Below are positions 18,242 through 27,124 of a stretch of DNA of 64,000 nucleotides, in pieces. The stretch is from Candidatus Parepulonipiscium sp. PG-Nuni2H_MBin01 (GTDB taxonomy: Bacteria > Bacillota > Clostridia > Lachnospirales > Cellulosilyticaceae). The position numbers and the translations under genes are program-made. The notes under the pieces are model-generated. The model saw nothing but the letters and a program-made list of their open reading frames with translations, made no database searches and was not told the DNA's origin. Position 1 is the first letter of the stretch. Each line of letters starts with the position of its first letter. The stretch covers positions 1-64,000 of the forward strand of contig MDJM01000078.1 in the NCBI GenBank assembly GCA_001994995.1, written 5' to 3'.

Positions 18242-18820
18242 CTAAACATTAACTCCATAAGAATTACATAAAGCAGAAAGGCCACCGCCATAACCACTTC
18301 CAATAGCTGCAAACTTCCACTCACCACGACTTCTATAAAGCTCTCCTACCACTAACGCTGTCTCAATAGAAAAATCTTCACCTAAGTCATATCTTACAAG
18401 CTCCGTTCCATTAGTCTCATCCAAAATCCTAATAAACGCATTAGAAACTTGACCGAAATTTTGATTACGTTGCTCCGCATCATAAATAGTAACAGTAAAT
18501 ACGACTTTTTCAATATTAGCTGGTACATTCGCTAAATTAACAAGAATAAGCTCATCATCACCTTCGCCTACACCCGTTCTATTATCGCCCTTATGTGTTA
18601 CACCACCACTATTATGACTTAAATTACCGTAAAAAATAAAATCATCTTCACAAGTAACACGCCCATTAGCACCTGCTAAAAATATACTAGTGTCCAAATC
18701 AAAATCCTGCATTCCATCAAACCTATTTAAATCCCATCCAAGTCCTACTACCAACTTAGATAATCCAGGATTAGTTTTAGTTAAATCTACCTTCTGCCCT
18801 TTTCTTAAACTAATTGCCAT
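18242..18820 (-). CDS. terD: TerD-family stress protein (copy 1)
   Basis: 192 residues. TerD proteins are small calcium-binding beta-sandwich proteins first linked to tellurite resistance and now regarded as parts of a broad membrane and chemical stress response. The marks are 'KGQKVDLTKTNPG', 'GLGWD', 'FDLDTSIFLAG', 'NSGGVTHKGDNRTG.GEGDDE' with the acidic calcium ligands, and 'RYDLGEDFS'. GGAGGTA lies upstream of the ATG. It follows telA after 27 bases and precedes ridA by 25. Confidence 0.95.
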   Translation of the reverse strand: MAISLRKGQKVDLTKTNPGLSKLVVGLGWDLNRFDGMQDFDLDTSIFLAGANGRVTCEDDFIFYGNLSHNSGGVTHKGDNRTGVGEGDDELILVNLANVPANIEKVVFTVTIYDAEQRNQNFGQVSNAFIRILDETNGTELVRYDLGEDFSIETALVVGELYRSRGEWKFAAIGSGYGGGLSALCNSYGVNV

Positions 18821-18847
18821 ACTACAAATACCTCCATATTTAGAAAA

Positions 18848-19978
18848 TTACCCATTAAATGATTTCTTATAATCTGCTTTGATAGCGTCAAGACGTTTTT
18901 TATCAGACTCTCGCTCCTTAATTGCTCGCTGCTGAATATCCTTCGTCTCTACGATACCATCTCTAATAGTCTTCCAAGTTTGCTCCAAAGTATCCATCTT
19001 AATTGAACTTGATGATGAAAGTTCTGCTGTTAACTTAGCTTGAGCAACCGTATTTTGTGCATTTTTAATTAACATCTCATTAGTCTTTTGGTCAAGTGCT
19101 GACATAGCTTCTGCTTGTACCTTCTGGCGCTTTAACATAATCGCTTGTGCTAGCGCTTGCTTAAATACCGGTAGCGTTATTATAAACGCTGAATTAATTT
19201 TACGAATTAAATTTACATTACTAAATTGCATCGTTTTAATCATAGGAATTGATTGGAGGGCTACATTTTCAGCAATCCTTAAATCATGAGTCCGCTGTGC
19301 CAACATCTGTGCCGCTTGCTCCAAATTAGTAATCTCAAATTGAATAGCACCATCTCCTGTGCGCTCATAATCCCGTCTTCTCTCATCTAAATAATCTTCA
19401 ATCTCCTTCACACCTTGGTCGCCCGCAACAATATATTGCAGTAAATCATGATAAAAGTTTACATTAGCATTAAATATAGTCTCTAAATTTTCATTAGATT
19501 TATGGATTTCATCTTCATACCTTTTTAACTCGATATAAATTTTATCAACTTCCCCTCCCATACTTTGATATTTATTCAGAATATGGTCTAGTTTATTCCT
19601 AGTTTTTTTAAACAATTTATCCATAAACTTTTTATCTTCTTCTCGAATTTCATCAATATCAAATTGTGCCATTATAGTTCCTAATGCTTCTAACATCTTA
19701 CTTGATTCATTAATCTTATCCAGGCTCATATTATTTAAAACAACATCCGAAGCCTTCGCAAGCTCCTCCGCTACTTCTCCTCCAAAAGTAACAATACTCG
19801 CCAAATTAGATATATCAATTAATGCAGTTAAATCCTCAATTACTTGCGAACCCTTAAGTTCACTAACTACCTGAGTCTTATCTGCCACAATATCATACGG
19901 TACAACCTCAAACCCGTCCATAGCTGCTGGTAAATTCTGAGACTGCTCTCTACTGCTGCCTCCCATATTTATTGCCAT
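18848..19978 (-). CDS. telA: TelA/KlaA-family toxic anion resistance protein
   Basis: 376 residues, typical length. The protein is almost entirely helical with long coiled-coil-like stretches (roughly 60-330), which fits the TelA family. Members accompany TerD and YceG proteins in Firmicutes (YceH of Bacillus) and are thought to work near the membrane, though none is visible as a membrane segment here. The first ATG at 19978 has AAAGGATG upstream and starts inside the YceG-like gene, giving a 29-base overlap that suggests translational coupling. The biochemical activity of the family is unknown. Confidence 0.9.
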   Translation of the reverse strand: MAINMGGSSREQSQNLPAAMDGFEVVPYDIVADKTQVVSELKGSQVIEDLTALIDISNLASIVTFGGEVAEELAKASDVVLNNMSLDKINESSKMLEALGTIMAQFDIDEIREEDKKFMDKLFKKTRNKLDHILNKYQSMGGEVDKIYIELKRYEDEIHKSNENLETIFNANVNFYHDLLQYIVAGDQGVKEIEDYLDERRRDYERTGDGAIQFEITNLEQAAQMLAQRTHDLRIAENVALQSIPMIKTMQFSNVNLIRKINSAFIITLPVFKQALAQAIMLKRQKVQAEAMSALDQKTNEMLIKNAQNTVAQAKLTAELSSSSSIKMDTLEQTWKTIRDGIVETKDIQQRAIKERESDKKRLDAIKADYKKSFNG

Positions 19979-22196
19979 ATTTCTTCATCCTTTCTATAAT
20001 CGACTTAGGGTCAATAATAGGCTTAGAAGCTATATTATCCTTATTTAACATCTCCCTAGCCTTAAGCTCATACATATACTCCCCATCTTGATGCTCAATC
20101 AAAATCGGTTGCGTATAAAACCTCTCCACGCTTCTATATCCTGTTGGCGATATTACCAACGTATCGCATCCTACCAAATTCGCATATGCTAAAAATATCG
20201 CATCAGCTAAATCATGCAATTTCTCTTTTGTGTGTATGCAGACCACCTTAGGATTATGTTTAGTAAAATCAAAGTTCTGCATTAACCTTAAAAACTTCGG
20301 ATCTAAATTAAGTAGCGTTGAAATAATCGTATATTCTGTTCCTTTTGTCCCCGTACCTTCTATCCATTTCAAATCAATTAATAACTGTATTTTATCCAAC
20401 AAATGCTCCTGCATCTCTTCTCTTAACAGCGCAAACTTATAATCAGCATGCGACTTAATCATCTGCTTATTAATCTGCCCATTTCTAAAAAAGGAGCCTG
20501 CTGAAGACTGAAACTTATTAGACCCTTGATACTCAATAAAAGGCGGCTCCACACAAACCCTCGTTTGCTTTGGTATTACAAATGCCTGCACCCTCTTATA
20601 ATAATCTCGTAAATCATCATGTCTTACACCAGAAATCTTAGCAAAAATCACTGGCATTTCTACCATATCATTTGATGTACTAAAATTAGGCCTAAATCTA
20701 AGCTCATTATTCCACAATATATCAATCTCTTCACAGGTTGTCCTAAGCGTAACACTTTTTGCCTTACCATACTGATTTTGCCTATACATACCTGTATCTT
20801 GATACATCATCTCAGTTAACTCAGCTTCAGCAGTATATGCCATAGTCCCAACATGAACATTATCTAACACAGTAGGGTACTCATCTAAACCTAAATCATC
20901 GCTATACTGTACTACCGCAGCCCGTGAATCTTCTTCAATTAAACATTTACCATCAGGACTGGGCACAATAATAACTACATCCACTAAGAGTCTTGACACA
21001 AATCTTAAAAATAAATCAACAATCAAATCAACTACTTCGCCAAAATATATAAACACAGGCACATTCTCAGTTCTAACCAAATCTTTCTCATACCTTTTAA
21101 ACAACGCCACCAACTGCACAGCTTTATTCGTAGTACGTTGCAAATTATTCCCATTCTCCGCATAAATTTCCTTTACCATCTCCCCAAAATGAAACCTTAC
21201 ATACCCTATATCAGCTAAATTAGTTTGCAACGTATTAACTAAACCATCTATATCACTGACAATCTCCCTTTTAACCGCACTTATCTCCTGTGGCAAAACC
21301 CGACTAATCCCATTCTCAAGAACAATCCTTCTCTTACTCTCCTTAAGGTCATTATAAAACTTACTCAACGTGCGCGAGAAATTTACCTTATTATCTGCCC
21401 CTTTAAATACAACAAAAACATTACTATAATGCCCCTCAATACAACTCCTATCATTTTTAAAAGTTAAAATCCCTTCAAACGCATCGTCATTTACCCATTC
21501 ATTTGTATAAGCTTTAGGAAAAATAGTTTTAGGCACCTCAACTGGTACAGGTTTTGGAGCTAAACTATGCACACTAAAATCACTTCTAAAAGGTTGCGTC
21601 TTCTCATTATAAAGCTCCGACCTCTCACCTGTAGGGTCAACCACTCTATACTGCACCTCTCCTTTTAATGCTAAGATTACTACATCCACCCCACAATTAG
21701 CTAAAATCGTTAACAAATCAAACTCATGCAAAGATAATTCACCAGCATATAAAACTTTACCAGTCTCATGTGTAGGAGTAAACTGCAACACCCTTTCAAA
21801 CTGAAAATATAACCAACACATAAACTTAATATATGTGTTTTTAATAATATTTAAATTTTTCCCTTTATTCTTTAACTGTATTAACACATCATATAAATTT
21901 TGTGCTAAAATCCGTTTCACATTAGGCTGTAACTTCACTAACCACATCCCTAAACATGAAGATATATACTCTACCGATAGCTCAAAATTCTCCCCTAACA
22001 TCTCTTTATAAAACCGTAAATTAGCATCAGTAGGATTTGGAATCCTCCCTTGTATAACAACCCCTCGTTGTGTTGTTTCCTTATAATACTTAACCAAAAA
22101 CTGCTCAATATAATCATTTACCCCAACAAATCGGCATATATAACCTTTCTGCTTAGGTCTACTCTTAAGCGGTAAATAAAAATCATTTAATTGCAT
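19950..22196 (-). CDS. yceG: YceG-like component of the Ter/TelA stress module
   Basis: 748 residues. It resembles Bacillus YceG (Pfam YceG_bac, predicted to be part of a Ter-linked biosynthetic module), which is about 540 residues; the extra length here appears to lie in the middle. Recognisable features are 'RPKQKGYICRFVGVNDYIEQFLVKYY' type N-terminus, 'YAGELSLHEFDLLTILANCGVDV', 'DEYPTVLDNVHVGTMAYTAE' and 'FVIPKQTRVCVEPPFIEYQG'. Soluble, no signal peptide. It is the first gene of the unit, behind a promoter at 22224-22252, with GGAGAG before its ATG, and overlaps telA. The name is by family and is unrelated to MltG, which shares the YceG label in E. coli. Confidence 0.8.
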   Translation of the reverse strand: MQLNDFYLPLKSRPKQKGYICRFVGVNDYIEQFLVKYYKETTQRGVVIQGRIPNPTDANLRFYKEMLGENFELSVEYISSCLGMWLVKLQPNVKRILAQNLYDVLIQLKNKGKNLNIIKNTYIKFMCWLYFQFERVLQFTPTHETGKVLYAGELSLHEFDLLTILANCGVDVVILALKGEVQYRVVDPTGERSELYNEKTQPFRSDFSVHSLAPKPVPVEVPKTIFPKAYTNEWVNDDAFEGILTFKNDRSCIEGHYSNVFVVFKGADNKVNFSRTLSKFYNDLKESKRRIVLENGISRVLPQEISAVKREIVSDIDGLVNTLQTNLADIGYVRFHFGEMVKEIYAENGNNLQRTTNKAVQLVALFKRYEKDLVRTENVPVFIYFGEVVDLIVDLFLRFVSRLLVDVVIIVPSPDGKCLIEEDSRAAVVQYSDDLGLDEYPTVLDNVHVGTMAYTAEAELTEMMYQDTGMYRQNQYGKAKSVTLRTTCEEIDILWNNELRFRPNFSTSNDMVEMPVIFAKISGVRHDDLRDYYKRVQAFVIPKQTRVCVEPPFIEYQGSNKFQSSAGSFFRNGQINKQMIKSHADYKFALLREEMQEHLLDKIQLLIDLKWIEGTGTKGTEYTIISTLLNLDPKFLRLMQNFDFTKHNPKVVCIHTKEKLHDLADAIFLAYANLVGCDTLVISPTGYRSVERFYTQPILIEHQDGEYMYELKAREMLNKDNIASKPIIDPKSIIERMKKYGNKYGRQQ

Positions 22197-22223
22197 CGCT
22201 ATACTCTCCTCTCTTTATCTAAT

Positions 22224-22252
22224 ATTATCCCCTATTTTTTACTAATTATCAA
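22224..22252 (-). promoter_or_regulatory. Putative promoter of the yceG-telA-terD operon
   Basis: On the minus strand TTGATA (22252-22247) and GATAAT (22229-22224) are 17 bases apart and end 27 bases before the start codon. It lies directly after the terminator of the upstream carrier gene. Confidence 0.5.
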
Positions 22253-22253
22253 C

Positions 22254-22288
22254 CAAAAAAAAGACTGAATCTATAAAAGAAACAGTCT
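22254..22288 (-). terminator. Terminator after the auxin-efflux-type carrier gene
   Basis: AGACTG and CAGTCT pair around a 15-base loop and are followed on the minus strand by eight T. The stem is short but the U-run is strong. Confidence 0.75.
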
Positions 22289-22295
22289 ACATATT

Positions 22296-23246
22296 CTATA
22301 ATAACTCAATTGGTACTAAAAATGCAAATGCAATAAACAACAATATACTAACCATTGTATAAATCCCTACCGCACTAGTTACTATATCAATATCCTCCTG
22401 CTCACCTTTCTCACTAATTAAAATTGGAAGAGAAAATAATGGTGGTAGCAGTAAAAACGACACATACGAAACATCTAGCAACATACTAGAACTCATAAAT
22501 TGGTCAACAACCAAAAACTTAAATAAAATACCTATAACCACTAAAACCACCGTTCTAACAGCCATTAACTTCGCGCTTTCCTTTAAATATTTAGCCTCTA
22601 ACGTAAGCCCATATCCAATAGATATTAACATAAAAGGAGTCGCTGTATTCCCTATGTACTCAAGTGTAGTAATAATCCCTGCGCAAAAAGAATTTGACAG
22701 TAACATTGGTGTTAACCCTAACAGATTTATACATATTCCCACTACAACACTTATAATAAGTGGAGATTTAAACACATTCAATATTATAGAAAAATCCATC
22801 TTCTCATCTTGCTCAGAACCTCTAAAAATAATATAATATACCGTCCATACAAATACCTCATGTGCCAGTCCCATAGCCGCAAAATACTGCAACCTCTGCG
22901 TTCCATATATCATCGAAAATAATGAAAGCCCTACTAAACCAAACGAAAAACCTGTGCACATATAAGGATTATACCTATACTTCATATTAGGTATAACATC
23001 AAAAACCTTACCTCCAACCAAAAGTAAAAACAACAACACAAACGTCAAAAATACCATTGTAAAATATTCTTTCTCAATCTCCATTGTCATAAAAGTTTGG
23101 AGCAACACACATGGCAATGCAATATTTAAGATAAACTTCTTAATATCCTTCATTGCCTCTGCTGATATAAAATTCGTTCTCCTAGTCCAAACTCCCAGAA
23201 AAAAAATTAATATAACAGGCAAAACAGTTCCTATCATCGCTAACAT
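22296..23246 (-). CDS. AEC (auxin efflux carrier) family transporter
   Basis: 316 residues from the ATG at 23246, which has AAGGGGGG 5 bases upstream; an ATG 21 bases earlier has no site. About ten membrane helices in two groups of five around a central hydrophilic stretch ('RGSEQDEKMDFS', about 150-162) fit the AEC/bile-acid fold. The family exports or exchanges organic acids such as malate or amino-acid derivatives; the substrate here is unknown. Conserved 'NIALPCVLLQTFM' and 'YIGNTATPFMLISIGYGL' are the broken-helix regions typical of the family. Own terminator, and upstream it faces a divergent chemoreceptor gene. Confidence 0.85.
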   Translation of the reverse strand: MLAMIGTVLPVILIFFLGVWTRRTNFISAEAMKDIKKFILNIALPCVLLQTFMTMEIEKEYFTMVFLTFVLLFLLLVGGKVFDVIPNMKYRYNPYMCTGFSFGLVGLSLFSMIYGTQRLQYFAAMGLAHEVFVWTVYYIIFRGSEQDEKMDFSIILNVFKSPLIISVVVGICINLLGLTPMLLSNSFCAGIITTLEYIGNTATPFMLISIGYGLTLEAKYLKESAKLMAVRTVVLVVIGILFKFLVVDQFMSSSMLLDVSYVSFLLLPPLFSLPILISEKGEQEDIDIVTSAVGIYTMVSILLFIAFAFLVPIELL

Positions 23247-23380
23247 AATAACCCCCCTTATTGGCATATCTATAATTATATTTTACCAATAGCCAAAAGT
23301 CAATATACGTGCCAATTTTCATTATATTTTAGATAACCATGATAATTGAAAGATTAATCCTAGCATTAATCATAACACTA

Positions 23381-23409
23381 TTGACACATGGCTTGTTTTA
23401 CTTTATCAT
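23381..23409 (+). promoter_or_regulatory. Sigma-A-type promoter of the chemoreceptor gene
   Basis: TTGACA (23381-23386), 17 bases, TATCAT (23404-23409). The -35 is perfect. I see no sigma-28 pattern here, so this receptor seems not to be under flagellar control. Confidence 0.65.
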
Positions 23410-23449
23410 GCAAATTAAATAAGGATATTATTATAAGGGAGCTAAGAAC

Positions 23450-24907
23450 ATGATTAAAACTCAAAATGATAAAATTTTAAATTATATGGGAGCAAAAATA
23501 AACCACCGTCCTTTGAGTAAACCTGCTATAATAGGAGATAGCAGTAAAAAGTTATTTAATACCATAGACAAAGTTCTCGCAGTAAACCATAATACTTATA
23601 CTACATTGACAGACCTAATGGAAGAATTATCACAACTAACAACGCTAGATTTAAATATCGCATTTGCCTCTTGCTCACTTGATGAAGTAGTTAAGCTACT
23701 TGAACACACAGTAAGCACAAATGCCGAAGTATCTCAAACTACAAGTAATAGCCTAAATGATATTTCGTTAGCAATGACACAATCTGCTTCATTACTAGAA
23801 GAAATAACTTCAAAAGCAATTACTTTAACAAAAAACAATGAAGAAAACATGGATAAATTATTGGAAATTAATGAAATCAAAGATTCAGTAATTTTAAATT
23901 CCAACGATATGAAAGACAAGATTACAGTATTAGGTCAATTAGCTAATCAAGTGGGGGAAATAATTAATGGAGTTAAAAGTATTGCAGACCAAACTAATCT
24001 ACTAGCACTTAACGCTAGTATAGAAGCAGCAAGAGCAGGCGAGCAAGGCCGCGGATTTGCCGTAGTTGCTGAAGAAATTAGAAAACTAGCTGTCAACACA
24101 AAACTTAAGCTAAATGAAATGGAAGAATTTACACAAAGTATGACCATAGCAACTAATGAGGGGGTTAAAAGCGTAAATAATACAGCAATCTCAATTGAAG
24201 AAATGGGCATCAAGCTAGACTCTGTAAGTGACAAATTCGACGTAAATCTTACTGACCTAGCCGAAACAGTAGAAAACATTGAACATCTATCCGCTACTTT
24301 ACAAGAACTTACTAGCAGTGCAGAACAAACTAACATGGCAATGATTAGAATTGCAGAAGAAGCAGAAATAATAGACGTTCAAACTGGCGTATTAAGGGAT
24401 AACGCAAACTCCCTACATACCTATGCAAAAACTCTAAATAACTTAGATACACTAATAGTAAACAAAATTAGAACCGTAGCATTAGAAATGCAAAAAACAG
24501 TACGTAGCATAAAAACTGAAGAATTCGTCAGTATTGTAGATATGGCCATCACCAGCCATCAAGCATGGGTAGACAACCTGAAACGCATGTGTCAAACGAA
24601 AATAATAAAACCTATTCAAATGGATGGAGCAAAATGTAAATTTGGTCATTACTACAGTATACTAGACATAAGCCACCCCTCAATAGCACAACAATGGAAA
24701 GAAATAGACCCTATACATCATAAACTACACGACGAAGGGCGAATAGCTATTGACGCTATAAAAAAAGGCAATGATCAAGAAGCTAATGAAGCTTACAAAC
24801 GTGCTGAAAAATATTCAAATGAAATAATATCTACACTCCGTACAATACAGCAAACCGCCCAAAATGCTGACAATACAAAAAATAGCTTATTTAAAATAAA
24901 AATTTAA
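23450..24907 (+). CDS. Soluble methyl-accepting chemoreceptor with a C-terminal CZB zinc domain
   Basis: 485 residues and no membrane helix, so it is cytoplasmic. Residues 1-90 are a small unrecognised helical input region. The signalling tip is canonical ('[20 protein letters not shown]', then '[15 protein letters not shown]'). The last ~110 residues form a chemoreceptor zinc-binding (CZB) domain: 'SHQAW', then 'CKFGHYY', then 'IHHKLH', giving the H-C-H-H zinc set. CZB receptors of other bacteria respond to oxidants or zinc; the same is inferred here. It sits between two Ter clusters, far from the motility operon, with GGGAG before its ATG and its own promoter and terminator. Confidence 0.93.
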   Translation: MIKTQNDKILNYMGAKINHRPLSKPAIIGDSSKKLFNTIDKVLAVNHNTYTTLTDLMEELSQLTTLDLNIAFASCSLDEVVKLLEHTVSTNAEVSQTTSNSLNDISLAMTQSASLLEEITSKAITLTKNNEENMDKLLEINEIKDSVILNSNDMKDKITVLGQLANQVGEIINGVKSIADQTNLLALNASIEAARAGEQGRGFAVVAEEIRKLAVNTKLKLNEMEEFTQSMTIATNEGVKSVNNTAISIEEMGIKLDSVSDKFDVNLTDLAETVENIEHLSATLQELTSSAEQTNMAMIRIAEEAEIIDVQTGVLRDNANSLHTYAKTLNNLDTLIVNKIRTVALEMQKTVRSIKTEEFVSIVDMAITSHQAWVDNLKRMCQTKIIKPIQMDGAKCKFGHYYSILDISHPSIAQQWKEIDPIHHKLHDEGRIAIDAIKKGNDQEANEAYKRAEKYSNEIISTLRTIQQTAQNADNTKNSLFKIKI

Positions 24908-24932
24908 AGGACTGTATCACAGTCCTTATTTT
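24907..24932. terminator. Bidirectional terminator between the chemoreceptor and terD genes
   Basis: AAGGACTG and CAGTCCTT form an 8-bp stem with a 5-base loop, flanked by U-rich sequence on both strands. It separates two convergent genes with stop codons 28 bases apart. Confidence 0.75.
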
Positions 24933-24934
24933 AA

Positions 24935-25522
24935 TCAACAATATCTTTGTATAACTTGTCCTAAATGCGCATCCTGAGTACCTTGACCCATAGCATTAAA
25001 CTGCCATTCTCCATCCTGCAAATATAACTCACCAAACAACACTGCTGTCATATCCGAGTAATCATCCGTTAAATTATATCTACAAAGCTCCTTATCATTT
25101 CTTGCATCCACAACTCTAATAAATGCATTATCAATCATACCAAAATGTTGCTTTCTCTCAACAGCTTGATAAATATTTACAAATATTACAAGAGAATCAT
25201 ACTCAGAAGGTATTTGCGTCAAATCCACTCTAATCTGCTCATCATCATTCTCTCCTGCACCTGTTATATTATCCCCCGTATGCGCAACAGCTCCACTAGA
25301 ATGAATTAAATTCTTAAAATAAACAACATCCTTATTATCAATCAACCTTTGATTACTAAGTAAAACTGCTGATGCGTCACAATCAATAGCTTTAGGCGCT
25401 CTAGAAAATAACCCGCCTTTTTTCTTAACCTCATCCCAACCAAGTCCAACAATAATCTTCGATAAACCTTCATTTCCTTTAGATAAATTAACCTTTTGTC
25501 CTTTAGATAAATTAACCGACAT
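24935..25522 (-). CDS. TerD-family stress protein (copy 3, divergent)
   Basis: 195 residues. It shares the TerD frame ('KGQKVNLSKGNEGLSK', 'GLGWD', 'HTGDNITGAGENDDE', 'CRYNLTDDYSDMTA') but is the most diverged of the three: it carries an insert with 'GLFSRAPK' after GLGWD and has 'CDASAVLL' in place of the usual 'LDASIFL', as in TerE/TerX-like variants. The acidic calcium-binding positions remain. It is 12 bases downstream of copy 2 with GGAGGG before its ATG, so the pair is co-transcribed. The N-terminus contains a small direct repeat (NLSKG twice) at both DNA and protein level. Confidence 0.93.
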   Translation of the reverse strand: MSVNLSKGQKVNLSKGNEGLSKIIVGLGWDEVKKKGGLFSRAPKAIDCDASAVLLSNQRLIDNKDVVYFKNLIHSSGAVAHTGDNITGAGENDDEQIRVDLTQIPSEYDSLVIFVNIYQAVERKQHFGMIDNAFIRVVDARNDKELCRYNLTDDYSDMTAVLFGELYLQDGEWQFNAMGQGTQDAHLGQVIQRYC

Positions 25523-25534
25523 AATACCCTCCGT

Positions 25535-26116
25535 CTACTCAACTTCAATTCCATAATGATTACACAACGCTGCTAACCCGCCTTGAAATCCACTACCAAT
25601 AGCATTAAACTTCCAATCTCCATTATGTTTATATAACTCAGCTACCACAAGAGCAGTTTCAATCGAAAAATCTTCCCCTAAATCATATCTAACCATCTCT
25701 TCGCCTGATTCTTCATTCAATAAACGAATAAATGCATTAGATACTTGTCCAAAATTTTGGTTTCTTTGCGGAGCATCATAAATAGTAACAGTAAATGCAA
25801 TCTTATGAATATGTTCTGGCACCTTTAACAAATCCACAAACACCTGCTCATCATCACCTTCGCCAGCACCAGTCAAATTATCACCTTGGTGAATTACACT
25901 ACCACTACCATGTTCCAAATTACCATAAAAAATAAAATCCTTATCTGAAGAACATATACCTTGCTCATTAGCTAAAAAAATAGATGCATCTAAATCAAAC
26001 TCATGACTCGAATCAAATGCATTAGTATCCCAACCAAGGCCAACCATAATCTTAGTAAAATTTGGCCCTAACTTTTTTAAATCCACCTTTTGACCTTTTC
26101 TTAAATTAATAGCCAT
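25535..26116 (-). CDS. TerD-family stress protein (copy 2)
   Basis: 193 residues, closely similar to copy 1 over the full length ('FDLDASIFLANEQG', 'HQGDNLTGAGEGDDEQ', 'RYDLGEDFSIETALVVAELY'). The calcium-binding acidic residues are intact. It opens a two-gene unit with copy 3, behind a strong sigma-A-type promoter and a long 5' leader of about 115 bases. GGAGGG lies upstream of the ATG. Copy 1 lies 7 kb away in the YceG-TelA unit, so the cell can express TerD proteins from two promoters. Confidence 0.95.
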   Translation of the reverse strand: MAINLRKGQKVDLKKLGPNFTKIMVGLGWDTNAFDSSHEFDLDASIFLANEQGICSSDKDFIFYGNLEHGSGSVIHQGDNLTGAGEGDDEQVFVDLLKVPEHIHKIAFTVTIYDAPQRNQNFGQVSNAFIRLLNEESGEEMVRYDLGEDFSIETALVVAELYKHNGDWKFNAIGSGFQGGLAALCNHYGIEVE

Positions 26117-26237
26117 AAAAACCCTCCTACTTAAAATTATAAAAATAAAGTAATTGCTAAATCGCCCTGTTCAACATAAAATCTCAATAAGAAATAACCC
26201 TTCTTATATGTAAATATGAGAATTATTTCTTTTTTTT

Positions 26238-26266
26238 AGTATAGGCTAATAGAAAAAATTTGTCAA
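26238..26266 (-). promoter_or_regulatory. Sigma-A promoter of the terD pair, with a structured leader
   Basis: On the minus strand TTGACA (26266-26261), 17 bases, TATACT (26243-26238). It is among the best promoter matches in the window. The leader between it and the ATG at 26116 contains nested inverted repeats (TCTCA/TGAGA around AATAAGAA/TTCTTATA, about 26184-26224) that could form a hairpin. Confidence 0.7.
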
Positions 26267-26309
26267 GGAAGCTAACATTCTTTCTTAATATTTACTTATT
26301 TATACCTTA

Positions 26310-26342
26310 AAATAAAGCAGCTGCATACCAACTGCTTTATTT
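26310..26342 (-). terminator. Terminator after the membrane-anchored protein gene
   Basis: AAATAAAGCAG and CTGCTTTATTT pair over 11 bases around an 11-base loop and end in a T-rich stretch on the minus strand. Confidence 0.7.
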
Positions 26343-26351
26343 CTACACAAG

Positions 26352-26972
26352 CTAATTACTCCTATCAAATTGCACAGTTATTGCATATGCATACTCAAAC
26401 TCAGAAAAAGCATCTGGCTCATAAAAACTATCTACAGAACTTCCAGTAGAATATTCATCAACACTTATAACTTGTAGTGCAACCGCAACTTCCTCACCCA
26501 TCTCCATATCATAACTTCCTTCAAAGAAATTAGTAATAAAAATACCATCATCAACAACATAATCATCTAAAGAAAATGCACTTCGTGATACAAGCCCATC
26601 AGACTGAATGCTACTATAAATACAATTACCATCAAATTCAAACATCACACGTCCAGAAATACTATCAAGAACTCTACTCACAGTGCTTAAGTGCTCCCAA
26701 TTATCCGAATCTAAACTATATACATTAACCTTCAATTCCATTTGTGCACTAGGTACATTATGTTCTACATTAAAATCATAAATCGCTAAAAAAGATTGAT
26801 CCGCAACTAACGCCACCATATTCTCTTCTTGTTCACTCAGCTTTGCTTCCTTAAAATAAATAGACTGCTCAACATCGCCATTATATATAAAGCTAAATAT
26901 AAGAATACTCGTTAGCACTAACGTAATTTCAACAATCCCTAAAACAAAAATATTATTTCTACGCCTTTTCAT
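26352..26972 (-). CDS. Membrane-anchored extracellular protein of unknown function
   Basis: 206 residues from the ATG at 26972, preceded by GGGGTGTGAG; earlier in-frame ATGs lack a site and would overlap the divergent gene. 'MKRRRN' followed by a hydrophobic segment (8-30) is a signal anchor with the bulk outside. The exterior part is acidic and strand-rich, ending in repeated aromatic-acidic residues ('DSFYEPDAFSEFEYAYAI'). The layout (small anchor, then 170 residues of beta-rich domain) resembles uncharacterised DUF4352-like secreted proteins, but I cannot name a family. Single gene with its own terminator, divergent from a lipoprotein gene. Confidence 0.6.
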   Translation of the reverse strand: MKRRRNNIFVLGIVEITLVLTSILIFSFIYNGDVEQSIYFKEAKLSEQEENMVALVADQSFLAIYDFNVEHNVPSAQMELKVNVYSLDSDNWEHLSTVSRVLDSISGRVMFEFDGNCIYSSIQSDGLVSRSAFSLDDYVVDDGIFITNFFEGSYDMEMGEEVAVALQVISVDEYSTGSSVDSFYEPDAFSEFEYAYAITVQFDRSN

Positions 26973-27124
26973 AAGCTCACACCCCTTCAATTGTCCTTTA
27001 GAAATATACCTTAATATTATATGTTTCATGGTAGGAAATGGTAACAAGAATGGTAAAATTTCTATAGGTATATTATCAACAAACAATGGTAATACTTGTC
27101 TTAAACAAATATGGAGGTATAACC

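Noticed and set aside
18242-22196. A tellurite-resistance operon in the strict sense
   Set aside because: TerD/TelA names come from plasmid phenotypes. The chromosomal YceG-TelA-TerD set is better described as a general envelope or chemical stress module; no terC gene is present in the window.
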